From Tetragonia tetragonoides (taxonomy: Eukaryota; Streptophyta; Magnoliopsida; Caryophyllales; Aizoaceae): a stretch of DNA of 64,000 nt. Positions 51,061-58,707 of this stretch are shown here, piece after piece; the first letter of the stretch is position 1; each line of letters begins with the position of its first letter. Under the pieces are notes generated by a model. That model searched no databases. It had not been told where the DNA came from and worked only from the letters and a program-made list of their open reading frames with translations. Location: the NCBI GenBank assembly GCA_038025085.1, contig CM076146.1, positions 10,912,001 through 10,976,000 on the forward strand, in the 5' to 3' direction. A program made the position numbers and the translations under genes.

Positions 51061-53490
51061 GTGAATACATTAAAATTTTTGAGTTGAAGCTTGTTTGTAC
51101 TTGGAAACATCCTTGGTGTAGTTTCTCACTCCAATGAATGCAAACAAAGCTTTTGGGTGCTTTCTCTGAAAATATATACACAAAAGAACTCAATCTCTTT
51201 CACCCTAGTCGTAAGAGTTTTTAAAACGCGTAAATGCATTCAAAAGGTGGAGTTAAAGCTTGTTTGTACTTGTAAACATCCTTGGTGTAGTTTCTCACTC
51301 AAATGAATGCAAACAAAGCATTTGGGTGCTTTCTCTTAATATACAACACAAAATACCTCAATCTCTTTCACCCTAGTCATATGAGTTTTTAAAACGCGTA
51401 AATGCATTCAAAAGCTTGAGTTGAAGCTTGTTTGTACTTGTAAACATTCTTGGTGTAGTTTCTCACTGAAATGAATGCAAACAAAGCTTTTGGTTGCTTT
51501 CTCTTAAAATACAGCACAAAAGAACTCAATCTTTTTCACCCTAATCATATGAGCTTTTAAAACGCGTAAATGCATTCAAAAGCTTGAGTTGAAGCTTGTT
51601 TGTACTTGTAAACATCCTTGGTGTAGTTTCTCACTCAAATGAATGCAAACAAAGCATTTGTTTGATTTCTCTTAATATACAACACAAAAGATGTCAATCT
51701 CTTTCACCCTAGTTGTAAGAGCAGTGAAAATGCGTAAATGCATTCAAAAGGTGGAGTTAAAGCTTGTTTATGCTTGTAAACATCCTTGGTGTAGTTTCTC
51801 ACTCAAATGAATGCAAACAAAGCATTTGGGTGCTTTCTCTTAATATACAACACAAAAGAACTCAATCTGTTTCACCCTAGATGTAAGAGCTGTTAAAACG
51901 CGTAAATGCATTCAAAAGGTGGAGTTAAAGGTTGTTTGTACTTGTAAACATCCTTGGTGTAGTTTCTCACCCAAATGTATCCAAACAAAGTATTTGGATG
52001 CTTTCTCCTAACGTACAACACAAGAGAACTCAAATCTCTTTCACCCTAATCGTATGAGCTTTTAAAATGCGTAAATGCATTCAAATGCTTGAGTTGAAGC
52101 ATGTTTGTACATTTAAAACATTCTACGTGTAGTTTCATACTCAAAATTTTACAAGTACAAACAAGCTTCAACTCAAATGACTGCAAACAAAGCATTTGTG
52201 TGATTTCACTTAATATACAACACAAAAGACCTCAATCTCTTTCACCCTAGATGTAAGAGCTGTTAAAACGCGTAAATGCATTCAAAAGGTGGAGTTAAAG
52301 CTTGTTTGTACTTGCAAAAAATCCTACTCGTATGAGCATTTGGGTGCTTTCTCTTAATATACAACACAAAAGAACTCAAATCTCTTTCATCCTACTCGTA
52401 TGAGCTGTTATAACGCGTAAATACAATCAAAAGCATGAGTTGAAGCTTGTTTGTACTTGTAAACATCCTTGGTTAAGTTTCTCACTCAAATGAATGCAAA
52501 CAAAGCATTTGGTTGCTTTCTCTTAATATACAACACAAAAGAACTCAATCTCTTTCACGCTAGTTGTAAGAGCTGTTAAAATGCGTAAATGCATTCAAAA
52601 GGTGGAGTTGAAGTTTGTTTGTACTTGTAAGCATCCTTGGTGTAGTTTCTCACTCAAATGAATGCAAACAAAGCATTTGAGTGCTTTCTCTTAAGCTTGA
52701 GTTGAAGCTTGTTTGTACTTGTAAACACAAAAGAGATTGAGTTTCTCACTCCAATGAATGCAAACAAAGCTTTTGGATGCTTTCTCTTAATATACAACAG
52801 AAAAGAACTCAAGCTTTTTCACCCTAGTCATATGAGCTTTTAAATGCGTAAATGCATTCAAACGCTTGAGTTGAAGCTTGTTTGTACTTGTAAACATCCT
52901 TGGTGTAGTTTCTCACTCAAATGAATGCAAACAAAGCATTTGTGTGATTTCTCTTAATATACAACACAAAAGAACTCAATCTCTTTCACCCTAGTTGTAT
53001 GAGGTTTTAAAACGCGTAAATGCATTCAAAAGCTTGAGTTGAAGCTTGTTTGTACTTGTAAACATCCTTGGTTAAGTTTCTCACTCAAATGAATGCAAAC
53101 AAAGCATTTGGGTGCGTTCTCTTAATATACAACACAAAAGAACTCAATCTCTTTCACCCTTGTCGTATGAGCTTTTAAAACGCTTAAATGCATTCAAAAG
53201 CTTGAGTTCAAGCTTGTTTGTAGTTGTATACATCCTTGGGGTAGTTTCACACTCAAATGAATGTAAACAAAGCATTTGCGAGCTTTTTCTTAATATACAA
53301 CACAAAAGAACTCAATCTCTTTTCGCCTAGTCGTAAGAGCTGTTAAAACGCGTAAATCCATTCAAAAGCTTGAGTTGAAACTTGTCTGTACTTGTAAACA
53401 TCCTTGGTGTAGTTTCTCACTCAAATGAATGCAAACAAACCATTTGGGTGATTTTTCTTAATATACAACACAAAAGAACTCAATCTCTTT
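51061..53490 (-). repeat. satellite block, minus orientation
   Basis: About 14 minus-reading monomers. A plus-reading scrap (TTACAAGTACAAACAAGC) lies at about 52149-52176. A truncated monomer at 52300-52340 jumps from CTTGCAAAAA to ATCCTACTCG. Confidence 0.92.
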
Positions 53491-54105
53491 TGGTTGCTTT
53501 GTATGCATTCATTTGAGTGAGAAACTACACCAAGGATGTTTACAAGTACAAACAAGGTTCAACTCAAGCTTTTGAATGTATTTACGCATTTTAACACCTC
53601 TTACGATTAGGGTGAAAAAGATTGAGGTCTTTTGTGTTGTATATTAAGAGAAAGCACCCAAATGCTTTGTTTGCATTCATTTGTGTGAGAAACTACACCA
53701 AGGATGTTTACAAGTACAAACAAGTTTCAACTCAAGCTTTTGAATGCATTTACGCGTTTTAACAGCTCTTACGACTGGGTGAAAAGAGATTGAGTTCTTT
53801 TGTGTTGTATATTAAGAAAAAGCTCGCAAATGCTTTGTTTACATTCATTTGAGTGTGAAACTACCCCAAGGATGTTTACAACTACAAACAAGCTTGAACT
53901 CAAGCTTTTGAATGCATTTAAGCGTTTTAAAAGCTCATACGACAAGGGTTAAAGAGATTGAGTTCTTTTGTGTGGTATTTTAAGAGAAAGCAACCAAAAG
54001 TTTTGTTTGCAATCGTTTCAGTGAGAAACTACACCAAGAATGTTTACATTTATGCGTTTGGGTGCTTTCTCTTAATATACAACACAAAAGACCTCAATCT
54101 CTTTC
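53491..54105. repeat. terminal satellite blocks at array edge
   Basis: Three to four plus-reading monomers (53491-54058) are followed by a 47-bp minus-reading scrap that ends mid-monomer at CAATCTCTTTC (54105). The next base is the first base of an LTR. The remainder of that monomer is not found on the other side of the element. Confidence 0.9.
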
Positions 54106-54934
54106 TGATGTGAAATAAGAAACAAAACGGAAATTAACCTTTGATAGTATCACACAAAAGGATCTTGTTCAAGAATCACTCAAGAACAACTCACGAATCA
54201 CTCGTAAGGGTTTCAACCTGAATCACTCAATTTGAGGGGTAAATACTCACGTATTCAATAATTAATCATCAAAGCACGAGTTTACAATATCAAAGCTCTC
54301 CCCTATTTATAGACAAAGAAATCTAAATCTATTCGGAATCCTAATCCTAGTCCAAATAGGAAACTAACTACGAAACTGACTACAATTGTAAAACGAGCTA
54401 ATTAACAGCTTTCCTACTACCTAATGGACTCCTAATGCTACTAATAATCAGAATACTACTTTCCTATATATATTCTATCTAATTAAGGAAATAGGCAAAC
54501 GAAATCAAACTCAAACAGCTAATTACTTGGCGCCCAAGGCCAAAACCGCTGGAACAGTTTTGCTCTGTAACTTTAATTGCCTTTTCAACTCCTTTACGTT
54601 CTGAATATGGAAAAACTCAAAGCATGGGAGTTTTAGACGTCATTTCCAGCTTTCTACAGAACTTTGAATCACCATGATCCCATGTCGTATGAGTGAGTTA
54701 TGATTAAAATACGAACCAGTGTAGAAGCTGTCAAAATTACGGTAATCCTGATAACGAATGTGATCATATAATAAGAGCTTTAATCCCGACCTTGTGTGGA
54801 AACTCCATGTAATTATCTTTATAGGAGTCAATTTAATGCATAACCACCAAAGAAACTCGATTGAAACAAGAATATATGTTCTCTTGCTAGTTCCTTGGTT
54901 GTTCTGTTTACTTTGCACACTTGCTCCCGCATCA
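54106..54934 (-). repeat. 3' LTR of the Gag-only element
   Basis: 829 bp, starting TGATGCGGG and ending CACATCA in element orientation. It has the usual TG...CA ends and a 5-bp terminal inverted repeat (TGATG/CATCA). A polypurine tract abuts its start. Confidence 0.92.
54304..54311 (-). promoter_or_regulatory. TATA box in 3' LTR
   Basis: TATAAATA on the minus strand, within CTATAAATAGGGGAG, in the typical position of an LTR promoter ahead of the R region. The transcription start was not determined. Confidence 0.6.
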
Positions 54935-54935
54935 A

Positions 54936-54948
54936 TCTCCCTTTCTTC
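54936..54948 (-). other. polypurine tract
   Basis: GAAGAAAGGGAGA on the minus strand, one base upstream of the 3' LTR start. It is the expected primer site for plus-strand DNA synthesis. Confidence 0.8.
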
Positions 54949-55092
54949 AAAAAGAATTGTCCTCACTTCTTCACATATAGTAATCTTCTCTCAAACCTGT
55001 ATATTCATCAAATTTTCTTTACAAATTTCCAATGAACGCACAAGGTTAAGAGCCTTGCTGCTGTCTTCTTGATGGACATCTCTTTCTTGTTC

Positions 55093-56262
55093 TTAATCAA
55101 AGCTAGATTCAAGAAGTTCAACCTCCATCTCGGATTCCTCTTGCATGTCATCAATATAATCAAGATCTTCAAGGAAATCACCAATATTTTCTGGTTCAAT
55201 GAATATTTCTTCGATAAACTCATCAACCACAGTTGGTAGGCTTGAATTATTAACTTGAACAACAATAAGGGGGTCAATGTTATTGATCTTTTCTTGTGAA
55301 TCTTCAATAGGAACAATATCTTTAAAGTAATCATCAAGATCTGGTTTTCCTTTGAATGTATCCACAACAAAGAGCCTATCTTCATTGATGGGTTGATCAT
55401 TTATTATGCATCCTTTCATGTAGTCCAACTTATGATTTCGATGTTGACGTGCTTGTTGGTATGCTTGTTGTGCTCGTAGGTGCACTAGTTGTTGCTCCTT
55501 CTCTTGCCTCTCAATCTTGAGAGCTATCTTGCAAACATACTCAAAGGATATGTAAGGAACAAGCTCCACCTTGCGCCCTAGAGTTGAGTTTAGTCCTTTG
55601 ATGAATCTTGCAATCTTTAACTCTTCCCTCTCCACGAGTTCACACATCATGTGCGCGTTTCCAAACTTTTGGAGGTAGTCTTGTACACTTGAGGTTTCTT
55701 GGCTTAAGGACGTGAGTTTCAAGAACTGTGCTTGCTCAAACTCTTTAGGCAAAAATCGGTTCTTTAAATGTTTCTTGAGTTTGTCCCAAGTCTCAATCTT
55801 TGCTTTCCCGTCCTTCTTGCGTCGAGCCTTTAGTTTTTCATACCAAAAAGAAGCATGCTTGGTGAGTTTATGCGTGGCTAACTTGCATCTTCGCCGCTCA
55901 TCATACTCCTTGTATTCAAACACTCTCTCCATAGTTCTAAGCCAATCAAGAAAGGCCTCTGGATCGTAGGAACCGTCATATTCAGGGAGTTCGACTTTCA
56001 AGTTCCTATCATCATCATAGGGGTGTCGTGGTTTAGGAGCGTCATTGGTTCTAGTCCCACTTGTGTCTTCAAACTCCTCATCGAAGTCAAGGTCACGGTT
56101 GTGGTTTCTCCAATGAATTCTGCGCATCCTTGTCTCCATGTTTTCCCTATCTTCTTGGTTTCTTCTTTCCATAGCAGCCATCCGCTCTTCTTGAGTTTTG
56201 AAAGATGCCCTGAGATCCTCCATGGCTGTTAACAACTTTGCTAGTTCGTTGGGCTCACCCAT
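55093..56262 (-). CDS. Gag-like protein of Ty3/gypsy retrotransposon
   Basis: A 389-aa structural protein expected to form the cytoplasmic virus-like particle that packages the element RNA. From the first ATG (56262), residues about 5-50 are charged and heptad-like (likely coiled coil) and 60-90 are acidic. Residues about 90-230 form the retrotransposon Gag domain: LPEYDGSYDPEAFLDWL, then a W-Y pair at 140-141, W159 and NRFLP at 168-172, and the SVQDYLQKF and ARFIKGLN helices. The C-terminal 100 residues are acidic. No CCHC zinc knuckle and no protease motif are present. The frame stays open upstream to 56401 without an ATG, so the start is a choice: 56262 is the first ATG, while a TTG at 56328 would add 22 residues. 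The ORF is intact, which suggests relatively recent activity or selection for Gag. Confidence 0.88.
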   Translation of the reverse strand: MGEPNELAKLLTAMEDLRASFKTQEERMAAMERRNQEDRENMETRMRRIHWRNHNRDLDFDEEFEDTSGTRTNDAPKPRHPYDDDRNLKVELPEYDGSYDPEAFLDWLRTMERVFEYKEYDERRRCKLATHKLTKHASFWYEKLKARRKKDGKAKIETWDKLKKHLKNRFLPKEFEQAQFLKLTSLSQETSSVQDYLQKFGNAHMMCELVEREELKIARFIKGLNSTLGRKVELVPYISFEYVCKIALKIERQEKEQQLVHLRAQQAYQQARQHRNHKLDYMKGCIINDQPINEDRLFVVDTFKGKPDLDDYFKDIVPIEDSQEKINNIDPLIVVQVNNSSLPTVVDEFIEEIFIEPENIGDFLEDLDYIDDMQEESEMEVELLESSFD

Positions 56263-56411
56263 AGCTTTGGTTGTTGGTTTCTTGGGGGTTTCTTGGCTGT
56301 CTTCTTGAACAAAGGGCGGATCCTGCAAGAATCTTTCTCTAAAGCTCGCTATGGTGTCCTTTTTATGCTCAGGACCGTGGGTGTTTAAGCTTAAGAAAGC
56401 TCAAACCTTTA

Positions 56412-56423
56412 GCTCTGATACCA
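56412..56423 (-). other. primer-binding site, tRNA-iMet
   Basis: TGGTATCAGAGC on the minus strand, three bases after the 5' LTR end (CACATCA-ACT-TGG). It is the standard plant primer site complementary to initiator tRNA-Met. Confidence 0.93.
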
Positions 56424-56426
56424 AGT

Positions 56427-57255
56427 TGATGTGAAATAAGTAACAAAACGGAAATTAACCTTTGATAGTATCACACAAAGGGATCTTGTTCAAGAATCAC
56501 TCAAGAACAACTCACGAATCACTCGTAAGGGTTTTAACCTGAATCACTCAGTTTGAGGGGTAAATACTCACGTATTCAATAATTAATCATCAAAGCACGA
56601 GTTTACAATAGCAAAGCTCTCCCCTATTTATAGACAAAGAAATCTAAAGCTATTCGAAATCCTAATCCTAGTCCAAATAGGAAACTAACTACGAAACTGA
56701 CTACAATTGTAAAACGAGCTAATTAACAGCTTTCCTAATACCTAATGGACTCCTAATGCTACTAATAATCAGAATACTACTTTCCTAAACATATTCTATC
56801 TAATTAAGGAAATAGGCAAACGAAATCAAACCCAAACAGCTAATTACTTGGCGCCCAAGGCCAAAACCGCTGGAACAGTTTTGCTCTGTAACTTCAATTG
56901 CCTTTTCAACTCCTTTACGTTCTGAATATGGAAAAACTCAAAGCATGGGAGTTTTAGACGTCATTTTCAGCTTTCTACAGAACTTTGAATCACCATGATC
57001 CCCTATCGTATGAGTGAGTTATGATTAAAATACGAACCAGTGTAGAAGCTGTCAAAATTACGGGAATCCTGATAACGAATGTGATCATATAATAAGAGCT
57101 ATAATCCCGACCTTGTGTGGAAACTCCATGTAATTATCTTTATTGGAGTCAATTTAATGCATAACCACCAAAGGAACTCGATGTAAACAAGAATATATGT
57201 TCTCTTGCTAGTTCCTTGGTTGTTCTGTTTACTTTGCACACTTGCTCCCGCATCA
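56427..57255 (-). repeat. 5' LTR of the Gag-only element
   Basis: 829 bp, collinear with the 3' LTR at a constant offset of 2,321 bp. Its outer end (57255) adjoins ATATAGAGATTTATG, which is not satellite. Confidence 0.92.
56625..56632 (-). promoter_or_regulatory. TATA box in 5' LTR
   Basis: TATAAATA on the minus strand, preserved at the same LTR position as in the 3' LTR. It is the likely promoter for the gag transcript. Confidence 0.65.
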
Positions 57256-57382
57256 ATATAGAGATTTATGTACCAAAGACATGATTAGGATTGTCGGAAG
57301 TCGCCACCAAATTTTAAGGTAATTTGGAAACCTTGGAGATCAAATCGATAGTCTAGAAAGACGTCAACTCAACTCTTGTGCA

Positions 57383-57400
57383 CCCCAATCCCTATTGGGG
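57383..57400. repeat. perfect short hairpin in LTR
   Basis: CCCCAAT-CCCT-ATTGGGG has 7-bp arms and a 4-base loop. In the 63533 copy one arm has changed (CCCCATT), so pairing is not conserved. Confidence 0.7.
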
Positions 57401-58125
57401 AAACTGACTTCATAAATGAGTTCGGGGGCATAGGTACGAGCTAGGAAGGTGTTAGGCACCCAACTCGCCCGTTAACAACAACGACCTTTACTAATCGATT
57501 CAATATAATTATTAATGCTACAGTTCCAAACAAGGTTCAATTTGTCCAAATTCCTAGTTTTAACTAATGGGTTTGAACAAGAATTATTATTGTGACCACT
57601 TTTAACAACTTATCAAGTTACATGCTTTTATTGCTAAGAGATGATAAATATGCTAAAACCTGCAATTTAAAGGACAAATACATAATTCATCCATCAATCC
57701 ACAAACCAAGCATGATTCTTTCATAATAAAGCAATAAATAACAAAATTAAAACAATCATTCATCCATTAACCAGGCTTAATACAAGCCCTTTTTCTCAAA
57801 ACGCCATGCATGTACATATCACATACACCCAAAACGTTAGTAATAACAAGCAAAATAAATATTATCGAAAACCCTCAGGTTGGATTACCTGGATGCTCAC
57901 AATGAACTTATTGGGTTGTATTGCTTAAATTCATGCTCTTGATGAAGTGTGAAGGTTTATTTTGTGGTGCTAGGGCTAACCCTAAAGAAGGAGTAGAAAC
58001 AGAATTTAGGGTTTATATGAGAGAGAGAATGCCTTGAGAGAGAATGTCCAACCTCTCAAATTCCCAACCAAAAGACCAACTTGAGAGAGAAACTCCCAAC
58101 TTCTTCAACTGAACCCTAAGGTTTG

Positions 58126-58134
58126 TTTATATAG
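58126..58134 (+). promoter_or_regulatory. possible TATA box in Tat-like LTR
   Basis: TTTATATAG, just upstream of the G/C-rich tract, on the strand expected from the LTR orientation. Sequence evidence only. Confidence 0.4.
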
Positions 58135-58189
58135 ACGAGGGGGAGCTGCCAGGGTTTGGCACGGAAATCGAATGGGACTCGAATTTGCC

Positions 58190-58350
58190 GTCCGCGAGAA
58201 AAGGTCTAGGCGGCCAAACCGCTAGGCCGAGCGGCCTAACCAGCAGGCCAAGCGGTAAGCCGCTTTGGCAGGCGGCTTAGCCACAAGGCAAGCGGTCAAA
58301 CCGCTTGGCCTAGCGGCCACCGCTTAAGCCCAAGCGTGGCCGCTTGGACC
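58190..58350. repeat. GC-rich self-complementary repeat tract
   Basis: A strikingly GC-rich 160-bp tract inside an AT-rich LTR. It is built from short interspersed forms of GCGGCC, AAGCGGT and ACCGCTT, in both orientations (for example GCGGTCAAACCGCTTGGCC). It can fold into several alternative stems. The ORF crossing it at 58310-58498 is not credible. Confidence 0.75.
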
Positions 58351-58707
58351 TGGAGCGGTGTGCCTGCATAGGCGCATGGCATGATTTTCTTGCGGGGGAG
58401 GCCTTTCCGAGGGGGTCTGCGCGGGATTGACTGAGCTCCCTTGTTTGACTAAGGGTTGACTCATGGGTATGGGTTCCCTTTCGGGCCCTTAGGTTCAAAG
58501 AGGCCTATCTCTCAATTTTGGACACCAATAGAATTGAGTCCAACTAGTTTGGATCACCTGTACAAAAGGCTTCCACTGGCTAATTCAAATGAATTGGGCT
58601 AATCATCAGAGCAATTATTCTCGCAACCCAAGTTCGAGCAAAATCCAATCCTTTCATCATCGGGTTTTCACGGGGACTTATTATAGACACAATTTTTGGT
58701 GTCTACA

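Larger units (their letters stand above)
1..54105. repeat. 168-bp satellite megarray with alternating orientation
   Basis: A diverged tandem repeat fills this stretch apart from a few islands. The period is 168 bp: monomer starts fall at 1, 169 and 337, and the same spacing holds wherever orientation is constant. Landmarks of the plus-reading monomer, in order, are ACCAAGGATGTTTACAAG, AAGCTTCAACTCAAGCTT (two HindIII sites 12 bp apart), GAATGCATTTACGCGTTTT (with an MluI site), ACGACTAGGGTGAAAGAGA, GTGTTGTATATTAAGAGAAA, then CAAATGCTTTGTTTGCATTC. The minus-reading version is equally common, and the array switches strand about 50 times. Several monomer subtypes coexist, for example CACCTAGGATG versus CACCAAGGATG, ACTCCACCTTTTG versus ACTCAAGCTTTTG, and TATTTTCAGAG versus TATATTAAGAG. 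The length is in the range of plant centromeric or subtelomeric satellites, but nothing here proves a chromosomal position. Confidence 0.97.
54106..57255 (-). mobile_element. non-autonomous Ty3/gypsy element (TR-GAG-like)
   Basis: A 3,150-bp LTR retrotransposon on the minus strand: 5' LTR (56427-57255), tRNA-iMet PBS (56412-56423), a single Gag ORF, polypurine tract (54936-54948) and 3' LTR (54106-54934). The 1,492-bp internal region has no room for protease, reverse transcriptase, RNase H or integrase. This fits the described class of terminal-repeat elements carrying only GAG, which depend on a partner for pol. By eye the LTRs differ at about 21 of 829 aligned positions with no indel (about 2.5%). 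At commonly used plant substitution rates that would be on the order of one million years. The flanking 5-mers (CTTTC left, ATATA right) do not match. Confidence 0.9.
57269..58707 (+). repeat. Tat/Ogre-like LTR, copy 1
   Basis: About 1.44 kb, from TGTACCAAAGACATG to GGTGTCTACA (TG...CA). Motifs that I know from plant Tat/Ogre-lineage LTRs are present: AGTCGCCACCAAATTT, GGAAGGTGTTAGGCACCC, and the GTGTCTACAGTGG end. The right-hand copy at 63533 matches over at least 465 bp at roughly 90% by eye. The expected Tat primer-binding site is not clear after the LTR end (GTGGTGAACAACGCGAG). The left boundary is provisional. Confidence 0.68.

Noticed and set aside
1..54105. CRISPR array
   Set aside because: The repeat is a contiguous 168-bp satellite with no short-repeat/unique-spacer alternation, in a plant-like context.
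1..54105. Functional centromere with CENP-B-like boxes
   Set aside because: No sequence resembling the 17-bp CENP-B box was seen. Monomer length alone is compatible with a centromeric satellite but does not show it, and the frequent inversions are not typical. CENH3 ChIP would be needed.
54640..54966. 108-aa ORF in the 3' LTR
   Set aside because: Lies inside the LTR across the polypurine tract and is not kept as an equivalent ORF in the other LTR.
55008..55400. 130-aa minus-strand ORF overlapping the Gag C-terminus
   Set aside because: Alternate-frame shadow of the acidic Gag tail and the short 3' UTR, with no domain.
56263..56328. 22-residue N-terminal extension of Gag
   Set aside because: It would need a TTG start. 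The frame is open upstream but has no ATG before 56262, so the shorter start was chosen.
57256..57268. Target-site duplication of the Gag-only element
   Set aside because: Flanking bases CTTTC (54101-54105) and ATATA (57256-57260) do not match, even with a shifted boundary.
58310..58498. 62-aa ORF in the GC-rich tract
   Set aside because: Product of the GC-rich fold-back repeats. Basic low-complexity peptide without support.
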